From positions 1 to 39,696 of the forward strand of contig NZ_JAELTP010000051.1 in NCBI RefSeq assembly GCF_016428915.1: DNA of 39,696 nucleotides, in the 5' to 3' direction. The stretch is from Pandoraea sp. ASV26. Its GTDB lineage: Bacteria > Pseudomonadota > Gammaproteobacteria > Burkholderiales > Burkholderiaceae. A model generated the notes under the pieces. That model saw only the letters and a program-made list of their open reading frames with translations. It did no database searches and had not been told where the DNA came from. Each line of letters starts with the position of its first letter. The first letter of the stretch is position 1. A program made the position numbers and the translations under genes. This document shows positions 8,958 to 16,671 of the stretch, in pieces.

Positions 8958-9001
8958 CGCAAGCGATGGACGCGACGTAAAGCCGACGCCCCTCGCTTGC
9001 G
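8958..9001 (-). repeat. Inverted repeat in the PepSY-TonB receptor gap
   Basis: Perfect 9-base arms CGCAAGCGA (8958-8966) and TCGCTTGCG (8993-9001) enclose 26 bases. The element lies between the PepSY stop codon and the receptor start in the same transcript direction. No T-run follows on either strand, so it is more likely an mRNA stability or processing stem than a terminator. Confidence 0.45.
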
Positions 9002-9008
9002 TACGCCG

Positions 9009-10667
9009 TCAGGTTCGCGCCGGGTCCGGCTGCTCGGGCAGCGTTGTTGTCATTGGGGTGTTGTCCGCACGGGCGTCGGTGGCGCGCTCCGTCGTGCTTG
9101 CCGTGTCAGTGTCTCGCAGCGTCTGACCATTCGCCGGGGCCGGCCGCGCCCACACGCTGTTCGGATCACCGCGACGGGCGCGTTGCCACGTTGCGCGGGC
9201 AAACAGCGCAAAGATCACGGCGCACACGACGGCGATGAGATCGACACCGGCGAGTACCCCATCGCCCGACGCCAGCGAGCGCACGAGATTGTCCGGCGTG
9301 ACGGCTGCATCCACGACCGGAATGGCGACGCACACGAGGGCGGTCGCCACGAGCAGTCCCGTGGCGGCGACCGCCGGTGCGGTGAGTGCGGCGAACATGA
9401 CGGAAACAGCGAGCGTCGCGACGAAGATCGAGAGCGCCGTCATGCCCGGTGCCACGAGCGCACCGACGAAGGCCACGGCAATGCCCAGGCAGGTGCCGAG
9501 GAACACGCCGGCGGTGGCTTTGGCCATCCAGCGCAGATTGGACGGCTGAAGGGCCGCGTTACGCTTGCGACGCGATTCGAGCCAGAGCAGATTGCCGCTA
9601 TAGACAAGCACCGCGCCCATCAGGCCGAGCACGAAGTACACCCAGCGCATGGCGTCGCCCGCGAAGTTACCGAAGTGCGCGCCGTAGACCATGCTCATCA
9701 CGGCATGGTTCGTGTCCCGCGCCCCCGGACTGTGCTGACCGACGATCTCGCCATCGTTCAGGCGCAAGGCCACGGCCGCGAAGACCCCGAGGGAATTGTT
9801 GGCTTCGCCGTAGACTTCGGCCACGGCGTCCGGCTTGCCGTAACCGGTCCATGCCACGGCAGTCGCCTCCATGTTGGGCGCCGCATGTTCGGCACGTGCG
9901 AGTATCGCTTGCAGATCGAGCGGCTTGCCGTCGACCGGGGCAACCTTGGCCGGCACCGCCCCCGTCGCCTGCGGAATCTCCGACATCAGCTTGCCTTCGA
10001 ACGTCACGACGTTGAACGCCATCATCAGCGGCAGGCTCAGGCACAACAGCGCGCCGGTGAGTGCGAAAACGATGTGAAACGGCAGACTCAGCACGCCGAT
10101 GGCGTTGTGGGCGTCTTGCCAGAAACGCTTGAGGTTGCGCCCCGGGCGCAGCGCGAAGATGTCGCGTGTCACGCGCGGCAAATGCACGATGACGCCAGAG
10201 ATCAGCGCCATGCCGTAGAACAGCGACACCACTCCCATCAGATACAGGCCGTACGTCGGGATCGAGAGCGAGTAATGCAGGGCGTTGAGCGTGCTCGACA
10301 GACCGGGACGGGCGTTGCCAATCACCAGCGAGGGCTCGGCCCCCGCAGCGCTCGGGCCCAGACGGGCCTGCATCCAGTCGCCATTGGTCGCTTGCCAGTA
10401 AGCGAATGGCGTGGACGAGTGACTGGGCAGCACCACGCCCATTTGCTCACGCGCGGCCGGGTACTTCGCGCGAACCATCTCGGCGAGTTGTTCCGTCTGC
10501 GCAAGCGTCATCGGGGCGTGACGCGTTGCCGGTTGCTCCCAGCGCTCGATCTCGTGATGAAAGACGGTCAGGGCACCGCCGAGCATGGCGATGAACAGGG
10601 CGAAGCCGGCAACGATGCCGGCCCACGTATGAACACTCAGATATTGACGCAGGGTTTGGGCGCGCAT
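9009..10667 (-). CDS. PepSY-associated membrane protein (PiuB-like, iron uptake)
   Basis: A 552-residue inner-membrane protein of the PepSY_TM family. It starts MRAQTLRQYLSVHTWAGIVA, with the first membrane helix at about residues 15-36 followed by an extracytoplasmic loop with HHEIERW. Further helices follow (YGLYLMGVVSLFYGMALIS, WVYFVLGLMGAVLVYSGNLL, LIAVVCAVIFALFAR). Such proteins often sit with siderophore receptors, and several act as ferric-siderophore reductases in the inner membrane or periplasm; that role is inferred here. The ATG at 10667 has AAGGA 7 bases upstream, overlapping the stop of the preceding DUF3649 gene. The 28 extra codons upstream in frame are Pro/Arg-rich and rejected. 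The C-terminus is a polar tail rich in Thr, Asp and Pro. Confidence 0.88.
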   Translation of the reverse strand: MRAQTLRQYLSVHTWAGIVAGFALFIAMLGGALTVFHHEIERWEQPATRHAPMTLAQTEQLAEMVRAKYPAAREQMGVVLPSHSSTPFAYWQATNGDWMQARLGPSAAGAEPSLVIGNARPGLSSTLNALHYSLSIPTYGLYLMGVVSLFYGMALISGVIVHLPRVTRDIFALRPGRNLKRFWQDAHNAIGVLSLPFHIVFALTGALLCLSLPLMMAFNVVTFEGKLMSEIPQATGAVPAKVAPVDGKPLDLQAILARAEHAAPNMEATAVAWTGYGKPDAVAEVYGEANNSLGVFAAVALRLNDGEIVGQHSPGARDTNHAVMSMVYGAHFGNFAGDAMRWVYFVLGLMGAVLVYSGNLLWLESRRKRNAALQPSNLRWMAKATAGVFLGTCLGIAVAFVGALVAPGMTALSIFVATLAVSVMFAALTAPAVAATGLLVATALVCVAIPVVDAAVTPDNLVRSLASGDGVLAGVDLIAVVCAVIFALFARATWQRARRGDPNSVWARPAPANGQTLRDTDTASTTERATDARADNTPMTTTLPEQPDPART

Positions 10668-10677
10668 CGGACGATCC

Positions 10678-10932
10678 TTACCAGACGGCGCGCGCCAACA
10701 GCAGCGCGGCCCAGGCGACGGCGGTGGTGGCGCCAAGGCCAATCCACGCACGTGTGGCGGTGCGGCTCGCGTAGACGGCGGCGAACAGGCCGAGCCACAC
10801 GAGCGGGAAGAGGGCGATGACAGGAATGATGGCGGTCTTCCACCCGGCGGGTGTCATGTAGGCGATGGCGCCACACAACGCCATGGCGGCGAAGAAGCCG
10901 AGCACGAGGCCCGCGAACGTTCTACTCCACAT
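10678..10932 (-). CDS. DUF3649-type small membrane protein
   Basis: An 84-residue protein (MWSRTFAGLVLGFFAAMALC...) with about three hydrophobic segments. It fits the small DUF3649 membrane proteins (also annotated as iron-transporter accessory proteins) that accompany PepSY and TonB-receptor genes. Its start overlaps the end of the DUF3325 gene by 11 bases in another frame (GTGGAGTAG read as ATGTGGAGTAG), so the two are probably translationally coupled. Its TAA stop is fused to the ribosome-binding site of the PepSY gene. An upstream in-frame start at 10971 would add 13 residues within the neighbouring gene and is less likely. The molecular function is unknown. Confidence 0.75.
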   Translation of the reverse strand: MWSRTFAGLVLGFFAAMALCGAIAYMTPAGWKTAIIPVIALFPLVWLGLFAAVYASRTATRAWIGLGATTAVAWAALLLARAVW

Positions 10933-11200
10933 GCGCGTCTCCCCGCAGCCAGTGCCAGCCGAGCGCCGCATAAGGCCAGAAGAGCAGGCCGAAACACAGC
11001 GACATGAACGCCGCCGCGATACCGGCCGACGGACCGGCCGCCAGCCACCAGCACACGAGGCAGGTCATGGCAGCCGCCAGCGAGAGCGCCCGCGCGGGTT
11101 GCGATGCCAGACGCTGTGCTCGTAGGCGCTGGTGTTCCGAGGTGAGGTAGCAGGCACCGCCTGCCAGCCATGCCAGTGCAATGGCCAGTGCAATCAACAT
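10922..11200 (-). CDS. DUF3325-type small membrane protein
   Basis: A 92-residue hydrophobic protein starting MLIALAIALAWLAGGACYL, with about three membrane helices (residues 1-18, 36-56 and 58-78). It ends WLRGDAHVE. It matches the size and position of the DUF3325 proteins that form a small cassette with DUF3649, PepSY and siderophore-receptor genes. The start at 11200 fits the family length. The frame stays open upstream to 11356, but that stretch runs through a terminator hairpin and a Fur box and is probably leader. No good Shine-Dalgarno sequence precedes the ATG. It is the first gene of the minus-strand iron operon. The role is inferred from context only. Confidence 0.72.
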   Translation of the reverse strand: MLIALAIALAWLAGGACYLTSEHQRLRAQRLASQPARALSLAAAMTCLVCWWLAAGPSAGIAAAFMSLCFGLLFWPYAALGWHWLRGDAHVE

Positions 11201-11235
11201 GCTTGGGAATCGCTGAAAAATGAGGCTCCGCAAGC

Positions 11236-11260
11236 AAAAACGCCGCCCTTGGGGCGACGT
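11236..11260 (-). terminator. Intrinsic terminator inside the iron-operon leader
   Basis: On the minus strand ACGTCGCCC-CAA-GGGCGGCGT forms a 9-bp stem (one G-T wobble) with a 3-base loop, immediately followed by a run of five T. It lies 36 bases upstream of the DUF3325 start codon and about 80 bases downstream of the Fur box, so it interrupts the leader rather than ending a gene. Confidence 0.65.
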
Positions 11261-11349
11261 GGCTGGCGAAGCAAATCCACAAACGTTTGGCGTCCGACGT
11301 TCCGCCCGGACGCTCGTGCTCATCAAAACGCAAACGTTAACGAAAACGA
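11236..11349 (-). ncRNA. Candidate short Fur-controlled RNA or attenuated leader
   Basis: A predicted minus-strand start near 11349 (7 bases after a TATAAA-type -10) and the terminator ending at 11236 define a transcript of about 113 bases. It begins at a Fur box and ends at an intrinsic terminator. This layout is shared with iron-stress small RNAs of the RyhB/PrrF type, but the sequence does not let me assign it to any of them. It could equally be an attenuator in the leader of the DUF3325-DUF3649-PepSY operon. Confidence 0.35.
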
Positions 11350-11358
11350 TTCGCATTT
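11339..11358 (-). promoter_or_regulatory. Fur box of the iron-uptake operon
   Basis: Read on the minus strand, the site is AAATGCGAATCGTTTTCGTT. It matches 16 of 20 positions of the common Fur-box form AAATGAGAATCATTCTCATT. It overlaps the start region of a candidate promoter (TTCGGA at 11384-11379, 17-base spacer, TATAAA at 11361-11356). Iron-loaded Fur bound here would block transcription of the downstream iron genes. Confidence 0.68.
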
Positions 11359-11433
11359 ATATCATGATTCGGACGAATTCCGAAGCCATCTGACGCGTAT
11401 GTGTTAGGCGATGGGGGTTTTGCGTGGCGAACT

Positions 11434-11460
11434 GACAACGGCGCACAGCGCGCCGTTGTC
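11434..11460. repeat. Inverted repeat downstream of the desaturase gene
   Basis: GACAACGGCGC (11434-11444) and its exact reverse complement GCGCCGTTGTC (11450-11460) are separated by 5 bases. It follows the desaturase stop by 50 bases on the minus strand. The 11-bp stem could end that transcript, but no T-run follows, so terminator activity is uncertain. Confidence 0.5.
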
Positions 11461-11510
11461 CTTCAGGGGGAGGGAGGTCGACCGACGGTGAGGGGGCGGG
11501 ACGCCCTTGC

Positions 11511-12593
11511 CTACGGCATGCAGACTGCGTTCCTCGTCAGCGTGCTGGCCGGCAATGGGCCGTCGAATTGACGAAAGACGGCGCGCCAGTAGGGAATCGT
11601 CGGCCCGCCGGTCGGTTGGGCGGCATCGATTTGCGGCAGCAGATGCCAGGGGGCCGTGGGGTACTGATGGTGGACGCGATGCAGGTGCTGATTGAGCAGC
11701 AGTGCGCGAACGGGGGCAGGCGCCTTGAAGTTGCGTGCGCGTGCCGGTTCGTCCATCGTCACGCCGTAGTGCGGCAGGTTGTCGGCGATCGACAGCCAGA
11801 TGCCGCGCGCGGCGAACGTCGCCAGAAACACCGGCCACCATGGGCCGTACGCCCACAGGGCCAGCGCCAGCGCGACGAGCAAGACGAGGAAGTCGCGCTG
11901 AATCCGGCGGCGACGGACCGGATCGGAGGCGAACATGATGACGCGGCGGCGCACGTCTTCATCTTCCGGATCGCCGCCCAGCGCGCTGACGGCGAGCGTG
12001 GGCAAACGCCGCACCGGCAGCCACGCGATGACCGGGGCAAAGACTTCCGCGAGCCACATGCCACCCAGCAGCCGCGACTGATAGCCGAGCCACTGTCGAG
12101 CGCGACGCGCGAGCGGCGCATTGTCGGGCAGCGTCGAAATATCGGGGCGGTCGAAGGGCTGGCGTGTAAAGCGGTGATGCATCAGATGCCCGAAGCGCAT
12201 GATCTCGAACGGCAGCCCGAGCAGCAGCGCGAGTGCACGACCGGTGCGTTCGTTGGCGCGAGACTTCAGGCGCAACTGGCCGTGGATGGATTCGTGAATC
12301 AGGCCCCAGTGCATCGGCGTGAGCAGTAGCACGGGAATGATCGACCAGGCAGCGACCTCTCCCCAGTGGCGCAGCGCCCAGCCCAGTCCCAGCCATTGCC
12401 AGAGTCCGGTGAGGCCCGTGAGTCCGATGAGCCACGGATTCCAGCGCGACGGACGGGCATGACGCCATAAGGCCGGCGACGCGACGGACTCGCTGGTGAG
12501 CGATACGGGGTGTTCTAGCGATTCGGGGGCAACAGCAACAGCGGTGGACGTGGCGGTATCGATCTCTGCCGGACGCGCAACGACATTCTCCAT
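11511..12593 (-). CDS. Membrane fatty-acid desaturase family protein
   Basis: A 360-residue integral membrane di-iron protein. The three histidine clusters of the family are all present: HESIH (residues 100-104), HLMHH (136-140) and HRVHH (305-309), with an additional His in DNLPHYG (275). Hydrophobic blocks at about 52-98, 118-132, 235-265 and near 180-195 give the usual four-helix layout. Such enzymes use O2 and reduced ferredoxin or another reductase to desaturate or hydroxylate lipid or carotenoid substrates; the substrate is not evident. The ATG at 12593 has GGAG 5 bases upstream; an in-frame ATG pair at 12635 lacks one. The first 40 residues are a low-complexity Ala/Val/Thr extension. 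It is a single gene, oriented away from the fds region. Confidence 0.87.
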   Translation of the reverse strand: MENVVARPAEIDTATSTAVAVAPESLEHPVSLTSESVASPALWRHARPSRWNPWLIGLTGLTGLWQWLGLGWALRHWGEVAAWSIIPVLLLTPMHWGLIHESIHGQLRLKSRANERTGRALALLLGLPFEIMRFGHLMHHRFTRQPFDRPDISTLPDNAPLARRARQWLGYQSRLLGGMWLAEVFAPVIAWLPVRRLPTLAVSALGGDPEDEDVRRRVIMFASDPVRRRRIQRDFLVLLVALALALWAYGPWWPVFLATFAARGIWLSIADNLPHYGVTMDEPARARNFKAPAPVRALLLNQHLHRVHHQYPTAPWHLLPQIDAAQPTGGPTIPYWRAVFRQFDGPLPASTLTRNAVCMP

Positions 12594-12750
12594 GGGGGCT
12601 CCGTGACGTGAGGGCCGTGTGCTGGACGCCATCATACGCAGGTATGGGATGACCAGACACAGTGGCGACGAGTGTAAGTCGCATCTCGGGATGGAAATAT
12701 GTCAGTCGTGTTGCAGCGCCTTACTTGCGGAACCTTTCCGGGTGCCCGGT

Positions 12751-13032
12751 TCAGCCCCTCAGGCTATCGCACTGGGCCATGCCGGCGTCGGTGAGGCGAG
12801 CGAGGCGCAGCCCGCGCTCGCCCTCTTCGAGCGAGATCCAGCCGGCCTGCGTGAGCACGCTGAGATAGCGCAGCAGCGCGCTCATGGGCAACGCGCTGCG
12901 CTTGGCCAGGCGCGCAAGCGAGAGCGACTCGCGGCCCTCCCGGTGGCCTTCAGCCAAGGTCGCGAGCAGGCGTGCGAGATCCTGCTCGGCTTGCGCGAGA
13001 CTGGTGTCATCGCCGGCGGCCTCGTCAGGCAT
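12751..13032 (-). CDS. Small winged-helix protein coupled to the YdeP-type oxidoreductase
   Basis: A 93-residue protein. An acidic N-terminal helix is followed by a compact winged-helix fold: SLARLAKRSALPMSALLRYL (helix-turn-helix), LTQAGWISLE (recognition helix/turn) and the wing RGLRLARLTDAG. There is no sensor domain. Its ATG overlaps the stop of the molybdopterin oxidoreductase by 8 bases (ATGCCTGA), so it is made with that enzyme. It may be a local regulator, or a small partner protein that has kept a winged-helix shape. I do not recognise a named family beyond MarR/ArsR-like. The longer frame upstream (to 13206) lies wholly inside the oxidoreductase gene and is rejected. Confidence 0.72.
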   Translation of the reverse strand: MPDEAAGDDTSLAQAEQDLARLLATLAEGHREGRESLSLARLAKRSALPMSALLRYLSVLTQAGWISLEEGERGLRLARLTDAGMAQCDSLRG

Positions 13033-15337
13033 GGCGACGCTCCAGCAGCACGGGAATGGACTTGGACGTTGGCGTGCCTGCGCCGTCGGCGGTGGCGTCG
13101 AGCGGCACCAGCCCGTTGGTTTCGGGATAGTAGGCAGCGATGCAGCCGCGCGGAATGTCATAGGCGACGAGCAGGAAGTCATCGGCACGACGCGCAATGC
13201 CGTCATTCCAGACGCCTACGAGGTCGATGCGCTCGCCGGCACGAAAGCCGAGTGCATCCAGATCCTCGATATTCGCGAAGACCACGCGGCGTTGTCCGAA
13301 CACACCGCGGTAACGGTCGTTCAGGCCATAGATCGTGGTGTTGTATTGATCGTGCGAACGGATGGTCGCGAGTTGCAGCACGTCGGCGCCGCGCTCGCCG
13401 GCCTGACGGCGCGCCACGTCGATCGGCAACTCGCGCGGCAACGCATGCGTGGTGAAGTTCGCACGTGCGTTGGCGGTGAGCCACTGACGCTGCGACGGCG
13501 GCACGGCCAGCCGGAAGCCGCCCGGATGACGCACGCGCCGGTTGAAGTCTGCGAAGTCGTCGAAGGTGGCCGCGATGGCGTCGCGAATGCGGTCGTAATC
13601 TTCCACGTACCAGTGCCAGTCGTCGTGGCCGGCGAGGGCGCGGCCCATGGTCGCCTGCGCCATGCCTGCCACGATGGCGGGTTCCGAGCGCAGATGCTCT
13701 GACGCCGGGGCATTGATGCCGTACGACAGGTGCACCATGCTCATCGAGTCTTCGACGGTGACACCCTGCACCACCCCATTCTGCATGTCGATCTCGGTAC
13801 GCCCGAGGCAAGGCAGAATCAGCGCATCGCGTCCGTGGATGAGATGGCTGCGATTGAGTTTGGTCGCCACGTGCACGGTCAGATGGCACTGACGCAAACC
13901 TTCCCAGGTGCGCGGCGTATCGGGCGTGGCCATGGCGAAGTTGCCGCCCATGCCGATGAAGACCTTGATGCGGCCATCGAGCATCGCCGAGATCGTATCG
14001 ACGACGCCGAGCCCTTCGCGTTGCGGCGGCGTGAAGCCGAAGACCTTGCCCAGCCGGTCGAGGAAGGCGGCGGACGGCTTTTCATTGATGCCGACGGTGC
14101 GATCGCCTTGCACATTGCTGTGGCCGCGCACGGGGCACAGGCCGGCGCCCGGGCGTCCGATATTGCCGCGCAGGAGCATCAGGTTGACGATCATCTGAAT
14201 GGTCGCCACGGCCTGCTTGTGCTGGGTGATGCCCATGCCCCACGTGGCGATGACACGCTCGCCACGCAGATAGACGTCGGCAATCTGGCACATCTGCGCT
14301 TGCGAGACGCCGGACGCACGTTCGAGATCGTCCCAGCGCTCGGCGCGCACATCGGCCGCGAAGTCCTCGAAGCCGTGCGTGTGTTCCGCGATGAAGGCGT
14401 CGTCGAGCAGGGCGGGCTCGCCGTTGGCGCGTGCTTCGGCATCGCGCTCCAGCACGTGTTTGATGACGCCCTTCACGAAGGCGAAGTCGCCGCCGCTCGA
14501 CGGCGTGACGTAATGGCCGCTGATCGCGGTGCCCCCCAGGCTCAGCATCTCGGCCGGGCTTTGCGGGTCGGCGAAGCGTTCGAGCCCGCGCTCGTGCAGC
14601 AGATTGACCGATACGATGGTCGCGCCGCGCCGGGCCGCCTCGCGCAGCTCGCCGAGCATGCGCGGGTGATTGGTGCCCGGGTTCTGACCGAACAGCAGGA
14701 GCGTGTCGGCCAGCTCGAAGTCTTCGAGCGTAACCGTGCCCTTGCCGATGCCCACGACCGGGGGCAGCCCCACGCTCGTCGGCTCGTGGCACATGTTCGA
14801 GCAGTCGGGGAAGTTGTTCGTTCCGTACTGGCGAACGAAGAGCTGATAGAGGAAGGCGGCCTCGTTGCTCGTGCGCCCGGACGTGTAGAAGGCCGCCTGA
14901 TTGGGGTCGGGCAGGGCGCGCAGGTGTTCGCCGATCAGGGCGAAGGCGTCGTCCCAGGCGATCGGCGTGTAGCGATCCGTGGCGGCGTCGTAGCGCATGG
15001 GGTGCGTGAGACGACCATAGCCTTCGAGCGTGTAGTCGTCGAGGGCGAGCAGGTCGGTCACGCTATGCTCGGCAAAAAAGGCGGGGGTCACGCGCCGCTT
15101 CGTCGCCTCGGCCGCGACCGCCTTGGCCCCGTTCTCGCAGAACTCGAACGTCGAGGCGTGCTCCCGGTCCGGCCACGCGCAGCCAGGGCAGTCGAAGCCG
15201 CTGGGCTGGTTCGCGCTGAGCAGCGTGCGCGCGCCTTTGAGGGGAATGCCTTGGGTGACGAGTTGAATGGCGACGTTCTTGAGTGCGCCCCAGCCACCGG
15301 CGGGACGATCATACGGAGCAATTTTCGGGGCAGACAT
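13025..15337 (-). CDS. FdhF/YdeP-family molybdopterin oxidoreductase
   Basis: A 770-residue cytoplasmic molybdoenzyme of the DMSO-reductase superfamily, YdeP branch. The N-terminal cluster region shows only Cys50, Cys53 and Cys67 (CPGC...FEFCENG), unlike the four-Cys pattern of classical formate dehydrogenases. Cys183 in CSNMCHEP aligns with the molybdenum-ligating Cys/Sec of FdhF and is followed by His. Molybdopterin-dinucleotide-binding stretches follow (LLLFGQNPGTNHP, GNIGRPGAGLCPVRGHSNVQG, and a C-terminal SHDQYNTTIYG). YdeP proteins are linked to acid resistance in E. coli, but their substrate is not established. It is divergent from fdsR with the small winged-helix gene behind it, so it probably shares molybdate or formate control with the fds operon. 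Confidence 0.88.
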   Translation of the reverse strand: MSAPKIAPYDRPAGGWGALKNVAIQLVTQGIPLKGARTLLSANQPSGFDCPGCAWPDREHASTFEFCENGAKAVAAEATKRRVTPAFFAEHSVTDLLALDDYTLEGYGRLTHPMRYDAATDRYTPIAWDDAFALIGEHLRALPDPNQAAFYTSGRTSNEAAFLYQLFVRQYGTNNFPDCSNMCHEPTSVGLPPVVGIGKGTVTLEDFELADTLLLFGQNPGTNHPRMLGELREAARRGATIVSVNLLHERGLERFADPQSPAEMLSLGGTAISGHYVTPSSGGDFAFVKGVIKHVLERDAEARANGEPALLDDAFIAEHTHGFEDFAADVRAERWDDLERASGVSQAQMCQIADVYLRGERVIATWGMGITQHKQAVATIQMIVNLMLLRGNIGRPGAGLCPVRGHSNVQGDRTVGINEKPSAAFLDRLGKVFGFTPPQREGLGVVDTISAMLDGRIKVFIGMGGNFAMATPDTPRTWEGLRQCHLTVHVATKLNRSHLIHGRDALILPCLGRTEIDMQNGVVQGVTVEDSMSMVHLSYGINAPASEHLRSEPAIVAGMAQATMGRALAGHDDWHWYVEDYDRIRDAIAATFDDFADFNRRVRHPGGFRLAVPPSQRQWLTANARANFTTHALPRELPIDVARRQAGERGADVLQLATIRSHDQYNTTIYGLNDRYRGVFGQRRVVFANIEDLDALGFRAGERIDLVGVWNDGIARRADDFLLVAYDIPRGCIAAYYPETNGLVPLDATADGAGTPTSKSIPVLLERRHA

Positions 15338-15429
15338 GACGCGATTTCAGGCAAGAGTAGCTGGCGCGCTGCGTCGACATGGGGGAACGCCTCGGCCAAG
15401 GACAAACGTTAACGTCAAATAGGCAAAGT

Positions 15430-15450
15430 GATGCATAATTGCGATGCATC
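15430..15450. promoter_or_regulatory. Palindrome upstream of the YdeP-type gene (possible FdsR site)
   Basis: GATGCAT (15430-15436) and ATGCATC (15444-15450) form a perfect 7-base inverted repeat with a 7-base spacer, about 95 bases upstream of the minus-strand oxidoreductase. It shares the TATGCA/ATGCAT core with the other palindromes near fdsR and fdsG, but its spacing differs, so it may bind something else. Confidence 0.4.
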
Positions 15451-15526
15451 GCAGTGGTGTTTCCGTATGGATGTCGATGCGAAAAACCCTGCTAATTCGG
15501 CGTTTGCAGGCATCTTATCAGGATTT

Positions 15527-15546
15527 TGCATAAATTGATTTATGCA
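15527..15546. promoter_or_regulatory. Palindrome in the fdsR promoter region
   Basis: Perfect 9-base arms TGCATAAAT (15527-15535) and ATTTATGCA (15538-15546) are separated by TG. It is AT-rich within a GC-rich genome and overlaps the next palindrome by eight bases. Likely operator in the shared gap between the divergent oxidoreductase and fdsR genes. Confidence 0.5.
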
Positions 15547-15560
15547 ATGAATAGCATATA
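15539..15560. promoter_or_regulatory. Operator-like element overlapping the fdsR ribosome-binding site
   Basis: TTTATG-N10-CATATA, with interior CAATGAATAG. It matches 17 of 22 positions of the element upstream of fdsG (16849-16870). Its right end touches the AAGGTGG ribosome-binding site of fdsR, a position suited to autorepression. Confidence 0.5.
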
Positions 15561-15570
15561 AGGTGGGTCA

Positions 15571-16644
15571 ATGAAGCGAATCTCTATCGCCCCGCAGCTC
15601 CGGTTTCGCCATGACGGCAACGATCTCCCGCTCGACAAGGTGTTGTCGCTGCTCACCGAAGTGCAGGCGCACGGCAACTTGCAGGCGGCCAGTCAGGTCC
15701 TCGGCCAGTCGTACCGGGGGGCGTGGGGGCATGTGAAGGAAGTCGAGTCGCTCATGGGCGCGCCCTTGCTGACCATGGCGCGCGGACGCGGTGCGGTGCT
15801 CACGCCGCTGGCGCAGCGTCTGCTGTGGGGACAAAAACGCTTGCAGGCACGGCTGGGGCCGCTGCTGGAGACGATGGCGTCGGAGTTGCAGACCGAACTG
15901 GACGACCTGCTGTTGCAGGAGAGCGACCAACTGCGGCTTTTCGCGAGTCACGGGCTGGCGGTCGCGGCGCTGGTGGACTTCGCGGGACGCGCTGGTCTGC
16001 CCATCGACGTGAGCTATCGCGGCAGCATCGAAGCCATCGCCGCGCTGGCGAAACACGAGTGCGAAGTCGCGAGCTTTCATGTGCCGATCGGCGCGCTCGC
16101 GGAACCCGTGCTGGATCACTACGTGCCACTGCTCAAGGGCAAGGCGTATCGGGTGGCCGATGTGGCGTCTCGCCGTCTCGGGCTGATCGTGGCGCGCGGC
16201 AACCCGCTCGGTATCCACTCGCTCGCCGACTTGCCTCGCACTGGCGCGCGGTTCGCCAATCGGGAGCGCGGGTCGGGCACGCGCATCATCTTCGACCTCC
16301 TGCTCGCGCGCGAAGGGATCGATCCGTCCGCCATCGCGGGGGCGGAGAACATCGAGTTCACCCATGCCGCCGTTGCTGCCTATATCGCGAGTGGCCGCGC
16401 AGATGCCGGGCTTGCCATCGAAGCGGCGGCGAGCCAGTTCGGCCTCGACTTCCTGCCGATCCTGACCGAGCGCTACTGCCTGATGTTCCCTGAGAGCGGC
16501 AGCGACTCTACGCATTTGCAGGGACTTCTGGAGATTCTGCAAAGCGGGGAATACCGACAGGCTGTGCATGCCATTCCCGGTTACAGCGAGGCGGCGACGG
16601 GCCGTGTCACGCCGCTGGCGGAGGCGTTCCCGTCATTGGGATGA
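15571..16644 (+). CDS. fdsR: FdsR-like regulator: ModE-type HTH plus substrate-binding-like domain
   Basis: A 357-residue regulator. The N-terminal about 110 residues form a ModE/LysR-type winged helix (LPLDKVLSLLTEVQAHGNLQ, then AASQVLGQSYRGAWGHVKEV and the wing region ARGRGAVLTPLAQRLL). The rest (about 115-340) is a periplasmic-binding-protein-like ligand domain (NRERGSGTRIIFDLLLAREG, AAVAAYIASGRADAGLAI), as in molybdate or LysR-type sensors. This fusion fits the fdsR product that gives dual control of fds operons in Cupriavidus. The start is supported by AAGGTGG 4 bases upstream. It lies between two sets of related palindromes and next to two molybdoenzyme operons, so its ligand is probably formate, molybdate or a related signal; this is inference. 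Confidence 0.85.
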   Translation: MKRISIAPQLRFRHDGNDLPLDKVLSLLTEVQAHGNLQAASQVLGQSYRGAWGHVKEVESLMGAPLLTMARGRGAVLTPLAQRLLWGQKRLQARLGPLLETMASELQTELDDLLLQESDQLRLFASHGLAVAALVDFAGRAGLPIDVSYRGSIEAIAALAKHECEVASFHVPIGALAEPVLDHYVPLLKGKAYRVADVASRRLGLIVARGNPLGIHSLADLPRTGARFANRERGSGTRIIFDLLLAREGIDPSAIAGAENIEFTHAAVAAYIASGRADAGLAIEAAASQFGLDFLPILTERYCLMFPESGSDSTHLQGLLEILQSGEYRQAVHAIPGYSEAATGRVTPLAEAFPSLG

Positions 16645-16649
16645 TGATT

Positions 16650-16671
16650 CATATGTAGTGTTGTGCATATG
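16650..16671. promoter_or_regulatory. CATATG-N10-CATATG element, distal to fdsG
   Basis: CATATG at 16650-16655 and again at 16666-16671, within the longer inverted repeat TCATATG...CATATGA. It has the same architecture as the element directly upstream of fdsG and begins 6 bases after the fdsR stop. Candidate FdsR-binding site. Confidence 0.55.

Noticed and set aside
11331-11342. The 12-base sequence CAAACGTTAACG occurs here and again at 15403-15414, both in leaders or promoters of minus-strand operons
   Set aside because: Many identical 12-mers are expected by chance in 40 kb; the two genes share no obvious function and no wider similarity flanks the copies.
10922-11356. Longer version of the DUF3325 protein starting at 11356
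   Set aside because: The extra 52 codons run through the Fur box and terminator hairpin and do not resemble the hydrophobic N-terminus of the family.
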